NCBI GenBank assembly: GCA_947034895.1
Contig: OX344763.1
Location: 66,545,093-66,609,092, forward strand
From: Rhytidiadelphus loreus
Taxonomy: Eukaryota > Streptophyta > Bryopsida > Hypnales > Hylocomiaceae
Direction: 5' to 3'
Length of the DNA stretch: 64,000 nucleotides
The notes under the pieces are model-generated. The model was given only the letters and a program-made list of their open reading frames with translations, was not told where the DNA came from and did not search any database. This document shows, piece by piece, positions 11,950 to 25,400 of this stretch. Numbering within the stretch: the first letter of the stretch is position 1; each line of letters starts with the position of its first letter. The position numbers and the translations under genes were made by a program.

Positions 11950-13500
11950 GGACAAATTCATTCATGCACCAAGTTTTAGCTTCAATGAATTGAAGCTTCT
12001 CTTTGTAAAAGCAGGGATCATCATAGTTCTAGAGTAGTAATGGCTACCATTGTATGAACTACCATTTCGTACAATTTATATGATTTGAAGCATATGAATT
12101 AGAAAACGTCCATGCATTTTTTAAATATGGGAGTATGTCCTACAAATAAATCTTTTTGCAAATGAAATTATGAATGGCTAAACCATGAACCCAAACCAAT
12201 AATCCAAAGGTGTTCATATGAATATGAAAACCTTTTTAGCCATGTTTTTGTCACTCTCCCTTTTATTTTTTATTCATCTTTTTTCTTTCTTCCCATTTTT
12301 TTTTGTCTTCATTTCATTTTTTTCCCTTTCCTTTCCCTTTCCTTCCGTGGATTGTTCATTGTGTTCTCATTGTTTTTATCACTCTATATCTTAATTTCAG
12401 ATGAGTTGGTTTCCATTTCAATTTTTTCTCCTTTTTTTGTGTAGTAATCATTTCTTTAAATTTTTGTTTCACTATTAGTTCACCATCTTTTTTTTTAAAT
12501 ACCTTCTATCATTCAATTATTTTTTCACAAGTACTAGTAACTCCTTAAAGATGGATGAAAGTGGTTACACCCTAAACCACCACTTTCTGCTACTGAGACT
12601 ATCTATAGTTATTACACTAGTCAGATTTTCACATGTTGTTGGCAAGTGAAAGGAGGTTCCAACGCACCAGAGAATGTGGCATTTGGATACTATATGCAGA
12701 AGTTATTAAGGAACAAAGTTTGATTCTAAATGAGTTTCTTCCACATAGGTTCAGAATTGATTTGGAAATGTATACATATTGAAGATGGCACTTTAAGGTC
12801 AATGGCACATTTGGGTGTACCTACTTTATATGTGGGAGAGGTTCTTGACCTTCAATGTGGTGGCCCGGTTACGAATCCAGTGCCTCCTTGTATTATTCCA
12901 TTAAATGTGGTCCCTATACTCAATTTCTAATGAAGTTGTGGAAAAGCAACAATAGTAGAGGCAAGGTTATACCTACATTTGTTTTTGTTAGTATTATTTG
13001 CTTAATACCTTATATTAAAATCTCCAACAAAATTTGGAAGTGGGTAAATATGTGAACAATGTTAGGGGGAAATAAATGCTTCATTATACACAAAGGTTAA
13101 AGGATTTTTTCCCACAAGAAGTGGACCTTGGTAGGTTCTAGTCATAATTCTTAGAATCCACGATAATAGGGGTAGCAGTCATAGGTCCTCTACTTTGCTT
13201 GATATAACAAAAAAATTGTCAAATTTTGATTTTTTTTTCCAAACAATACGTGTTTTCAGTATAAAAGTCTAAAAAACCTAACTCCAAGGCTCCCCGCTCC
13301 AAGCTCATACGCTAGCGTTGTTGAGCTTTCCACGTATATATAAATCTATAAAACCTTTCTCACAGTTGTTTTTTCTTAAAAAGAACTTTTTTAAGAATTT
13401 TTTTGAGCTATCTAGGCTACCCACCAAGCCAACGGTGCTAACATGTAAGCTTAGAAATGTGAGCCTATGAGCCTTGAGCCTAGGTGTAAATAGATACTCT
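11950..13500. other. Low-complexity AT-rich stretch
   Basis: No gene seen. About 12,240-12,540 is strongly T-rich on the plus strand, with runs of T and TTTCCC-like blocks. A 66-codon frame at 12,730-12,930 has no recognisable motif. The stretch may contain the 3' end of the MULE, but no terminal repeat was identified. Confidence 0.5.
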
Positions 13501-13501
13501 A

Positions 13502-13690
13502 CAACTATTGAAGGTATCTATAACATATATACTTATAATTTAAGTACCCTATAACCATGAAAGGTGCTTATAACATAGGTTTTTATAACATAGATACTTA
13601 TAATATAAACATCCTATAACCATAGAAGGTGTTTATAACATAGACACCTATAATATAAACATCCTATAACCATGGAAAGTGCTTATAACA
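13502..13690. repeat. Tandem repeat, about 50-bp unit
   Basis: Nearly four copies of a unit of the form AACCATGGAAGGTGCTTATA...ATAAACATCCTAT follow one another. The second copy is longer by about 15 bp because it repeats its TTTTATAACATAG core. The copies are diverged, most strongly the first. It is a local AT-rich minisatellite with no coding sense. Confidence 0.75.
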
Positions 13691-13939
13691 ACACTATATT
13701 CAATATTTTGAGAGGTTTGGAGTCTCTCAAAATAATATTGTCCATTTAGATCCTAAGAAATGAATTGTAATTTGAGCCAATTTAGGGTGGCAAATACTGA
13801 ATTTGCTAGATGTAATTTGCAATTTCCATTAAAATGAGAGTCATTTGAGTGATGGATTGTTCAAACAGATGTAGTTTGGTGTAAGATAAATGTTCTGATT
13901 AATATAAGTGAAGATAATATTATCTTTTGAGCATCAAAT

Positions 13940-14060
13940 CATGAGCTCTGCGGTTGGTTGTAAGGGGTTGGTCATCTCATTGAAGCGGTCCAGGTTCGAT
14001 TCCTGTTGGATTTGTATGAACGCATGAGAGAAAAAACATGACTTGGTGCTGCTAAGTGAG
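13940..14060 (+). repeat. tRNA-derived SINE-like fragment
   Basis: GGTTCGATTCC at 13,993-14,003 matches the RNA polymerase III B box exactly. An A-box-like region (GCGGTTGGTTGTAAGGGG) lies about 35-45 bp upstream, the usual spacing in tRNA genes and tRNA-derived SINEs. No full cloverleaf with a matching acceptor stem could be drawn, so a SINE head or tRNA relic is more likely than a working tRNA gene. The 3' limit of the element is uncertain. Confidence 0.5.
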
Positions 14061-14484
14061 CTTTGCAAGCAAGAAAGTAGAAACAACCAACCGGCCCCCT
14101 ACCTAGAATGTGACAAGTGCTTTACATATAAACCAAATAAATAGTGGATATATCCACTACACTTTTTTCCCAAATATCAATGTAATTTCAAATATAATAT
14201 ACTCAATGATAAACAAATAAGAAAATGAAGTAAAAAATACAGAAAACAAAGCTCAAGAATATAAACGAAAGTATAATAAGACTATATTTAAATTCCATTG
14301 TTTTGTAAATACAAAACATATATTTGAAAACATTCATGCAATACCATGCAATAAAATAAAATCAATCAACTCAAACGTATACCATCTAATCTAATATTTG
14401 AATTCCATTCGTTATATAGAACATGACGATGGAAAGAACATAATTATAAAACCTACAATATATATGCATACATAGCTACAAAAA

Positions 14485-14691
14485 TCAAGTGTACGATGCA
14501 AGACTTTGGTGGATGACGTCAATTTGAGCAGCTGGAATCTTAATCATACATTGGAGAGTATCTTTTTGAATGCTAGACTTCCACGCTATCATAAGAGCAT
14601 TTGTATGCTTCCAAAGTGATGGTTCAATTTCATCGACTTTCCAACATAGACCTCTTTCGTTGTCCCATCCAATGTACAAGTCTTGAACATC
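14485..14691 (-). pseudogene. 3' terminal part of the DUF7869-type gene, cut off by the CACTA element
   Basis: This 69-codon frame ends at a TGA (14,485-14,487) and starts exactly at the CACTA target duplication. It begins DVQDLYIGWDNERG and ends with VIHQSLASYT. If the 30-kb element and one ATC copy are removed, its GAT codon becomes the last codon of the frame ending HPTSRDQD at 44,984, and the two read through in one frame. It is therefore the true C-terminus of the gene at 44,984-47,619, now 30 kb away. Promoter and start lie on the other side of the transposon, so this part is not expected to be expressed. Confidence 0.85.
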
Positions 14692-14731
14692 CACTACTAG
14701 AAAATCTTGACCAAATCAGCAGAATATGACC
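14692..14731 (+). repeat. CACTA left terminal inverted repeat
   Basis: Starts CACTACTAGAAA. Pairs with 44,943-44,983 through the 12-bp terminal match and the inner match CCAAATCARCAGAAT. Immediately inside are short subterminal repeats: GTTGATTTCTGCACTGCATT near 14,738 and GTTGATTCTAGCACTGCATT near 14,821, the kind of word a TNPA-like protein would bind. Confidence 0.9.
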
Positions 14732-14759
14732 AATTATTTGTTGATTTCTGCACTGCATT

Positions 14760-17700
14760 GTCCATTTTAACTGAAAATAAATTTCTGTGAGAAAAGTGCT
14801 TGAAAGCCTATCAGAAATCTGTTGATTCTAGCACTGCATTTATCCTCAGTCCAACTTTGGGTAAACAAGCTGTAGTTCACATTAATTTCTGGAACACTTA
14901 TGAAGTCTTTGCCTTTTAAAAAAAAAATTACAACTCCTCTTTCTTAATTATGTAGCACAATGTTCAGCTCCTACATTTCTGATTTGATTGTGCAATATTG
15001 AAGACCGTGCTTTGCAGATGACAAAGTCCATATCAATGTCTTCATGTTCCAAAAAAGTGGACATACAAATAGAGCACAGAAACAATTTCTAGTTTAGAGA
15101 ACAACTTGTCATACTTCTGTTCTCATAGATTGAAATGACAAGTTTGCAGAACAAAAGATAAGAACTGTGATTAAGAGAAGTTTCCCTGTACACATTTCTT
15201 CTACAGACAGCACTCATGAAGAATGACATGTCTTGAACTTAGCAGTTCTATACATAGACAATTCCTGCTACCAATTCAGACCTAGTAATTAACTTTCAAG
15301 AACTCCTAACTACAAACGCACAAGAGAAGGCCTTTTCTGCATACACCCATCATTAATCTATTGAGCTCCTGCTACTAATTAAACTACTTCAAAGTACTGT
15401 TTGCCTTGAAGCCACTCTTCTCATGCACAACCCATAATTCTCTACAAGTAAGAAGTTACCTCCTGTAACCATGCTCTTTCATTTATCAGCATCTTTCTGC
15501 AATCCTATTCACCATAGAAAACACAGAATTAAGTATGACATCTTCAATTATTAATTAGAGGACACACATAAAAAAAAATCACATACAAACACATTGCATT
15601 GTACTTCATCCACCTTCACAGTCATTGATATACAATTCTTTTTCCTATCTTTTGTTACATGCTTCTTTGTAATATTTGACCATGTATAGAATCAATTTTA
15701 ATGCACATCACTATAAAATAAAATTAAGTTGGTACATTCCACTGAACTCCCCTATTCATAGAATACCATGTAATACTTTAACTTAGCATCAATGTATTAT
15801 TCCATGCAAATTCTTCTCTTCACCACAGACATGAAATTACATTCTCTGTCTTCTATATGTAACTCTAAATTTATTTTGTTCCCCAATGATGCATCCCAAA
15901 AATTTGTTTTTGAAAACAAGAATTCTCTTCTAGTATATTTCTGTAAGTCGTTTTTCATGGGTTCACTTCATATTTCGTATGTAACAATTGCTGATGAATT
16001 TCTCACATTTCACTGCATATGTATGCAGGAAACATAAATACAAACATATTCCCTATTCAATAAGCTCCTACTTGGTAACAAAATCATACTCTGCAATGAC
16101 TTTAATGTGGGATGTCTTAGGCCCTAACCACATAAAGCAAAGATTTGTACTTCCTAAGTACACCAAAACATTAGAACAAGCTGCCTTCATTTTTAAGTTT
16201 GCCTTCAAGAAAGTATAGTAATTGACAAGTTATAAACATAATTAATATATGTATACATGTTCCCATCTGCAGACATGAAGTTCCATGACTCTCAATTACG
16301 GTAGGTGTCTCTAAATGCAACTTGTAACATAGAGGAACATTTTACTTTCTTCAGCATACCAGTACTGTACATTTTAGGTAAGGTTTGCTTCCAGAAACCA
16401 CTGCATTCATACATCTGAAATTTTCAAGTAATTCCTTGAAGGTCCACAAAATATGAAAGGATTTTGATTACATGCCAATTCCACTTTTCTTCCTACCAAA
16501 ATTTAATGCAAATTGTTTCAAGGAATTAAACTTCCTTGAAATGGCAATCACCTCTTCAGGGTCGCTTTCAGATGCTCATTCTTGACATCAACACCTAATT
16601 AAAGAAGACATGCATTGCACTTACATTAATTCTACATATTTATGTTGTTACAAATAATTGGACACTGAAATGGGGTAACTGAATGTCAGTTTTATCTGTA
16701 GACATTGCCCACATGACTGTGACCTGTCATATGAACTTACTTTTTGAAGTTCAGACCTCTACATGGTGGCCATCTGACCCTAATATTCTTACTACTTCTG
16801 TACAATGGAGCATGACTGTAAGGTAGAAGGCTTGAACTCCATTCGGCCATTCAGAACCACCCCTACAAATGGTATTGGAATGGGTTGGAGGTGGTTCTTT
16901 AATTGGCCTCCACTGTCATTGAATGAATCAAGAAAAATACTATTTATTATTGCAAGAGCCAATACGTTTCCTTTTTTTCCCCATTTCTATTTAGAAGTCG
17001 CAGTGAACACTTTATGAAAGACCTAGGATCACAAATAGGGACCTACAACAAATCTCGTTTGAAAATTCATAACTAATTCAAAAATGATCCAAACAATATG
17101 AAACAACTTGGGTTACATGCCAATTCTTCTTCTCTTTCCAGGAAAATTTATTCAAAAATATTTTGAGCAGTTTCACCTGCCCAAAATTCAGTTTCAGTGC
17201 TTAGATGGTCAGTTCATGAACCGACTACCTTACTACTACTCCAAATTCGAAAAGCCACTACAGATGAACTCCTCCTTCTTTCATTCTGAAATTAGGTTTG
17301 CCTCATTCAAATACCTTCAGTGCTGGCTAAGTACAACTTCCTAATTATACAGAAAATCTTCCTAGTTCTTTATTCTACTAAGTCCAAAATTGTGAAACAG
17401 ACAATACGTAGGTTTGGGTGCTTCCAGTTACTCTTGTAATTCTTACTCTTCCTCCTTATGACAGGCTTCGCATCATTTAGTAACAAATATTAAACAATAA
17501 CTTCTCTTTTCATAGAATACATGAAATTAAGATAAGTGTTTATAATTTCAACCACTTTCTACAACTGCACAGTCTTCTTTCTTACCTGACATGTACTTCT
17601 AATATTCATGATAGTATATGCTTCGCTACCTTCATCCCCACTTCCATTACTTTGATAATTTGTAGTTCTCTCTTCTGTTTTATAAAAAAGGCATGCCAAG

Positions 17701-19415
17701 AGCATGTAGAACTCTTTTTTCACTACCAACAGGAGTACACAATAATTTTTTCAATACAATATTGGGAACCATACTGAATTCCTTATTATACCTATATCTT
17801 GTGTTATTACCTGACATCAACTTACACTAATTTAGCTCCCCTGAACTTCACATGCCCAATTCAGTACGTTATGCACAATGCCATTACTGTTGATTTAGAA
17901 GAAATGAAATACCATAGCCATAAATTATCTTCAAGGTACACCACAAGTTTTTTTGTTTTTCTGAACACAAATAAAGGAGGACCTTTACTGCAAGAAGAAG
18001 AAAAACAAAGCACAGCCGCAAACGGCTTGGGCAAAGAATAGTCAGTGAGTGGGACATAAGGTAGAACTACCTATCACCCCCCTGATTTGCAATCTGACTA
18101 TTTTGGGGTTTCCTTCAAGAAGGGCACATATTTTTCAGAGGTGTGTTTTTGTTTCACGGATCAAACCCAAGTGGAATTATAATTTTCCCATTAAAATTGT
18201 AATTTCTGTGAATTTTTGAAGTGGTTAGTCCTAAAATTACAAAACCATTTATAGAGTGGGGTCAAAATTGTCCCATAAACAACCCATTACCGCCTAATCA
18301 AGTACTAGATATTCTCTATTAATGGAGTTACACGTAACCCTTGTTGTCATAAAAATCCCTGATTCTGTCATAGAATTCTTTGATTTTGTCATAAAAGGAA
18401 GGAAATTGGAGGAGATTTTAGGCGGAATTGGGGCCAAAGTTGGTGACGGAATTGGGTTGGTCTACTTGATGGAATTGGACTGCAGAACGGTAATGGGTGT
18501 TTTGACCTTACACCAGAAGGTTTACGCTTCCCACCTGAACAACTTCACTTGTACAATTCCTTATATGGATGCCCCCCTTTTTTGTCAGAACTGGAAAGTC
18601 TTTCCTGAAAACGTTCTCCTGATTGTTTGCACAAGCTTGTGGAAGACAACACTGAATCCATTATTATGTATAACACTTCCAAAAAATGTAGCCTCCCTCT
18701 GGACTTACTCTTCAACAGAGATGGAACCCCTTTTTCCAATAATGCTTACCATTACCACCACAATAGTATGATTCGACGAACATCTCCTACATGAAATAAG
18801 TGCACCCTTCCTTTTTTTTAACAGGATTTTCTTAGAAGTTCATTGACTCATTCATTTCAACATCTCCTTCCTACTATGTATACATACTATTTCACACTTT
18901 AACTATAGCCAGGGTTGAACACAAAAAAATTGTTTCACCTTACAATGTCCAAGAACATATCAGCATTCCTCGGATCATTTCATTATTTTTTCTTCCATTA
19001 AAAAATAATAGACACTCTCTACTGAAAGGGAAAGAATCAAAACAACTAGAGAAGAAACTCCCAGAAATTAAATCTTATTTTCATATTAAGAGAGCTATAG
19101 AAAATAACACCAAAGACATTTTGAAAACCCCATTCTCCAGGTATCATATTCCATAAAAATGTCTAGTACATTTTCCTATACAGTGACTCCTTCGCTTTTT
19201 CAATTGAATGATCTTTTCTGTGACTATGTTAGAAGAGAAAAGCTCTATGACAACACTAATTGTCTTCAAATGACTCCCTCTCTCTTCACAACAAGGCTAT
19301 CAAAAATTGTGGATGCATTTAAAAAAAAAAGGAGCCTACTTCAATAGAGTACACACTGAACCACCTTCATTTCCAGAAATCATAATCACCTGATCCTTCT
19401 TTTTCTTTGGTTTTA
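14760..19415. other. CACTA left arm, no recognised gene
   Basis: About 4.6 kb between the left terminal repeat and the stop codon of the transposase gene. Scattered short frames on both strands (for example a 149-codon frame at 18,322-18,771 on the plus strand) have no motif I recognise and no splice context. It may hold the 3' untranslated region of the transposase gene near 19.4 kb. Otherwise I see only AT-rich unique-looking DNA. Confidence 0.5.
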
Positions 19416-22400
19416 TCACTCTTCTTCCGATGACTCCCCTATGTCTCTGTCAAACATAATGGCATTTTCTTCCACTACCTCATTCTCGAATTCATCAAAT
19501 TCAATGTCTCTGCCCCCTACACTTGTATTTGGATAAGGCTCTGGAACTTCGGTTTCTACTTGGAGGCCCTCAAAATCTGCATCCCGTCCCATTGCAAACA
19601 TTTGGGGCTCTTCGTCCTCTTCACCTTCAAAGTCGACTCTACGTCCTCTTACCTCTGTTCGTAAAACAACTTTCCACCCTGGTTCATCTTCATCATCTGA
19701 AAAGAATACTTGTTGACAATGGATAGGGAAAGCAAATGACTCATAACCAAATGGGACTAATGCTCCAAAGTTTGCCATTGTGAACCCCCATTCATCTTTT
19801 TTCACAGTTGCATTGCGACCTCTATAATTTGCTTTGACCCACTCACATAGCAAGAGTACTACGCAATGTCCACCATAGTCGAGCTCAACAATTTCCTCAA
19901 TTTGGCCTATATATTCCAATTCTCCATTGACTATGTTCTGGTCTCGCCTACCGGAACGACATGGTTGTCTGAAAATGGCGGCCCCTTTTGAATCACAAGT
20001 ACGAGTACTGCTATGCTCCACACTCTTTACCCGAAAGTGGTATCCATATGCATACATACTTTTGAACCTCCTGGCTTTGAGAGACGGTAGCTTCGAGGAC
20101 TCCTCCACATCCTCTGCAACCACCAACCCTTCTTCTTTAGCCTTCTGAACATCTTCTTCAAGCCACTTTGGAAATGGTGGTATCTCTTCCATTCCTTCAG
20201 GATAAGGTGCTCCCCTTGTGCCCCTTCTGTGAGGATGTCTTTGACGAAATTCGGATCGAGCATTTGTCCGCTCTTGCCAGATTCCCTCATATCTCCTACA
20301 ATGCAATCCAGAATTCATTAGTTTCCTTCTAACAGATTATTGAATTGAATGAAGCAAATGACGTACACTGGACACAAGAAATGCATACATTGCTTTGTAC
20401 AAGCATACACATCGACTGAAATTGTAAATTTATTAACATAGTAAATAGCTACAAGATAAGACAATTTGAATTAGTTTCTTTTTCCTAGGACGAAGTGCTT
20501 CATTGTCAACTGAATTCCTTCATTTTAAAGTCCCCTCAGTTATGGTAATGTACTCTTCAATCATATGCTTCAGAGCTCACTGCATTTTCAGGAGAATTAA
20601 AGTTCTTAAAACAATGTCCAGTACCTTCTGGGACGAAGAAAAATGGAATTGGCATCTACCTCCTTGTGTTTCATGTTCTTCAAACCTCCATGGAATTAGC
20701 TACGAATTAAAAAAATTTAAATGCACTAGTCAACTACCATCTGCAATGCACTGTTTCTCTTTGTCCTGAGATTTTGTCAACAACTCTTCCTTAATCCTAT
20801 AGCAACATATACTTATCTGCCATTCATTTGCTAATTCAGTAACCAACTAACTATTGTTATGACTAAGGGAGGTTGATCTTCAAGTGACCATTGAATTGGT
20901 GATTGTGTTTCCAGTGAAAATTAGTCTTCTCAACTAATTTTTGAACATTTTTTAGGTACATATATGCAATTGACATCTAACTGAAGTTCTTTTATGTTTT
21001 TTAAAACCTCTGTGGAATTAGTTAAAAATTTAAGAACTTAAAACGCATTGGTCCCTAGAATTGAACACCTCTTCTAATGTATTTTTCTGTCATGACCACA
21101 TTTGGAACATGGTTGCTGACAGACCATTCTACTTTATTGGAATTTTTTTCCCTAATTCATATGCCATATTTACTACTTCTAATTTTTTTTAAACACTTTA
21201 AACAAACTATGAACATGTACCTACCAATCACTACACAATGCTCATACTTGAGTTTTCAAATTAAATAGGACTCACCGACGGTAAGGCTCGATGTGAGAGG
21301 AGTTGTCCAAAATAAATTCATGCATTGAATTCCTTAATTCCTCCGAAAGTTGCTTTGGCTTCCCTTTACCCTCCAAAATCTCGTCCACCATTGTGGGTTC
21401 TTCTTCGTCATCCCAAACTCTTCTTGATGTTATATTGTACTTTGACATATACTCAGTGATGAACCCCAACGCTTCTTCTGTTTGATAACCCTGTGCAATG
21501 CTCCCTTCTGGTTTCGCCAAATTTCTAACATATCCTTTCAAAGTTTTGTAGTACCATTCATATGGGTACATCCACCTCATATGAACAGGGCCGCATAGGA
21601 AAAGCTCTTCTACCAAATGGTTTGGCATGTGTGACATGATGTCAAAAAATGATGGAGGCATTTCTTTCTCCATCATACACATTGTTTCTGCTGAATCTGC
21701 AATGAATTGTTCCTTCTCATCCCGATTTACTGTCTTGGCACATAGCTTTCTAATAACTCTACTGACTCGTATGATTGTTGCAGTGAGAGACTTGTTTGAT
21801 ACCTTCCTAAAACATAATGGCAAAATTTGTTGTAGAAGTACATGAAAATCATGTGACTTCAAACCACTTAATTTGCCCTTATTGATCTTGGTGTGCAAAG
21901 CGGAAACATAGTGGGTCGGTGTCCTCAAAGACTTCAAGACTCTCATAACCTTTGCCTTATCTGCAGCAGAAAGTACATACGATGCATGTGGCATGTGGAA
22001 TTGATCATGATTTGGTCCTCGAGGTTGTAGGTGAAGGTGCTCTCGTATTCCACATGCCTGCATGTCTGCTCGAACTGTTGGAGTGTCTTTCTCACCAAAC
22101 GTTGTCCTCAAAATGTTCTCCGATAAGTTCTTCTCACAATGCATCACGTCAAGAACATGTCGTACTAGTAGATCTTGGCAAAAAAAATAGAAGCACAATA
22201 CACATTACACACTACAAAGTTCTATACCAACTCAGACATGATGGTGCGCATTCCCCAGGAAACCATCCCAGTCCACCTTTGATGACAACTGTTAGACTAC
22301 TTTCAATGCATAAGCTTAGTCTATATCCATTTGTCTATGAATCCAGGTTTTCAAGAGAAATATATGTACAATTCACTTTCAGCAGCAACACAAAACAATC

Positions 22401-25400
22401 ACTACACTTTCTCTACAAGAATTTTATTAAACGCTACTGAAATGACCACTTGGAGAAATCATCGCCTTCTTCATCTTTTAGAACAACAATATGCATCCTA
22501 GACCTTTGTTTCCCAAAGAAAAATCATTTCTATACACTCAATAAGTGTTGTTGTCCTCTTTTCGCATGTTTTCTTCTACTTCTCTTAGGATGCACGTATC
22601 TTTAAAAATGCCAACTATGTTACATGACACAGTTTTTAGAAATGAAAGTGCCATGTTCAGACCCAAGCATTCATTTTATAGACTACAAAATAATGGCAAA
22701 AAACTTGATGCACATCCCTCTAAATTTCTTGGCAAGAAATTTCCTTAACTATGCTTGCGGAAGTTCTTTTCAGTATGCATGGTTTACACTCAAACCAAAT
22801 ACCTTTCTTATTACTACATTGAGCATGCACCCTCATAGAATTAGAAAAAAATATAGTAAGACTTAAAACTCCTATTCTAACATCATTTTCATATTGCAAT
22901 TATCAATTACAGTACTAATGAGGACAACTGTTGTATTCTAAGTGCTAGGAAAACATAGACTCTCTAACTAGTATATTAAGAGTACAAACTCTTCACTACA
23001 ATTTGCCTGTTATTGGCTTCAATTACCAATGTCAGCAATTCCTTACTGTTCAACTTCATTTAAAAATATGTACAGTTATTACTTATGGATCAAACTTCCT
23101 AAATATCTACTAACAGTACTCTACAGATTTCTCTATTATACTTCTTTGAAAAATTAAAATTCATAATTTTCAAATGTTGGAATTTTTTTCACTCTGTCAT
23201 CCCATGATTATCTTGTCACATATAGCATGTCAACACTCTGACTTCCACATACATCACAGGTGAAAATATGAAAACAGACTTCATGTTTCCATTCGCTAAA
23301 TGAATCTTTGGAGTTGCATTCCCTTTTAAAAAAGTCTTTCATATAAATCATGTTAGTACCCTTCATTGTATCCATTGTCATAGCAATGGAGTCGACCTCT
23401 ACTCTTTTTTTTTATGAAGACAAATTACCCAATAATTGTTGTACGTAGTACGCTAGAGTCAAATCTGTTAAAAAATAATTAAAAAAATAATTCTATATGG
23501 CATATACTGAAATTTTAATACATTTTGACATTCCAATATTGAATACTGTAAATAAAATTAATGAAAAATGAACTTAATCCTCAAAAAAGTTACGAAGCTA
23601 AAGTTCAGAGTATGGATTATTAGAACTTGCAAGTAAGGATTAAATACTCAGAAAAGATAAAATGAGCATACAGTAATACTGGAGGTCACAAATTAAAGTC
23701 AACCATGTTGAAGGTCATGAAATTTTCCAAACCCTGTCTAATGAGCTTCCACAAATTATAAATTCAGTTAAGGATAGTATAATCAATCCTAAAAGAAATG
23801 ATTTCGTAAGTTGTGTAATGCACATGAGCAAAAAGTATGGTACATGAATTGGCAACATCTGAACGCCCAATTTGCTAAGATATTAAAATATGCGTATGTT
23901 TTATTCCCTGGAAACCTACTACTGCTGGACTTAAATCAACAATACATTAAACATACATCTGACGACTTGCACTGTTAAAAAACAAAAAAAACTGTTGTCT
24001 TCAACATCACTGTGTTCTTTACATTCCATTGTCTAATGCAATGATTGCACTTCAGATTCCTAAATTGCTAATGCACTTGAGAACTGCAATTACTAGACCA
24101 TGTAAAAGTATAAGCAAATGAAAATGATTTGCTTACATCTTCTATAATGTTTCCTACAACATACTATTCTCAAAAACAATGATATGTTCACCTCATAAAA
24201 TTAAAATGATTCCATGTTTTCTACCCTATTCGAGGTGATTGACTCTTCCAGGTGTAAAGGGAAATTAGATGCTATTTTTCCGCGAAATCAATTTTACCCA
24301 GTCAATTCTTATAGTGTTCTATTCATTTGATGTCCTTCTGAATTCACAGATATTGAACAACAAATGTTGATATGGCTCAGGTAAAAAGGCATTGAAATGT
24401 AGTTCAGAAAAATAAATACATAGGTAAATACTGGATTTCTTTTTCACTGAAGATGAAATTACGAATTCTGTGACCATGAATCTCATCACTTCATCCGTGA
24501 TGAGTGAGCCACAAAAAATTTGTGAAAGCTGTAGGGTAATTCATTGATGTAGACCTACTTTAGGTCTCAACAAAAGCTATTAATTTGCAAACTATGGGAA
24601 GCAGAAAGTCTCACCAAACAAATATATTCGAACTAAATGTGGTTCCTTTAAGGGACTTACCTCCAGTACAGTACTTTCTCTTCTGAAAGGGTTAAAATGG
24701 AAACTGAATTTGACATTAAGCTTTCCATTTGTAAAATTCATTGACATGTATTACATCATTCTTTAAAAAAACAAAGGTTAAAAATACATGGAAGTGAGCA
24801 ACCAGACTTGTAAACACATTTTGACAATCACAAACTTCTAATTAATTGCAATATTCCATTATACTTTCAGGAACACTCAAACACTTAAATTTACAAGACA
24901 ATCTATTAGAACTCCTCCTCATTCTTTCACCACATTCCAAAAATAAGGCATATGAATGTACTATTCCATATGAGATGGCAAATTCTTACCTTCCAATAGG
25001 GTAGAAGGAAGAATATACTGCAGCGTTTGACACCGTGAAGCTTCACAGGGTCATCATTTGAGTTTTCGACACCACCATCTCTTAGAAAATTCGACCTTTG
25101 CGTACCCCAAAGGAATACTTCTTCTCTTGTTGGTCTTGCAAGTTGAAGTTGCCACTCTTGTTGTTGATTGAATGCTGCCCTCTCTCGACGGAACCTATGA
25201 TTTTCAGGCAAATAACGTCTACCTCCGAGGTAGATCATTTTCCCAAGAAGTAATGCGTACTCACTACAAGTCTCCGGGCCACATAACGGACAACCTTTAT
25301 ATCCATGGACTTGGTGTCCTGATAGGAGTCCGTATGCTGGGAAATCATTCACAGTCCACATCAACAAAGCCCTCAAAGTGAATTTTCTTTCTCCTTCTGA

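Noticed and set aside
13936..14010. Functional tRNA gene
   Set aside because: The B box is present, but no seven-base acceptor stem or anticodon arm could be formed; kept only as SINE-like.
18322..18771. 149-codon plus-strand frame as a third CACTA gene
   Set aside because: No recognisable motif, no splice context, and an overlapping frame on the other strand; a chance frame is as likely.
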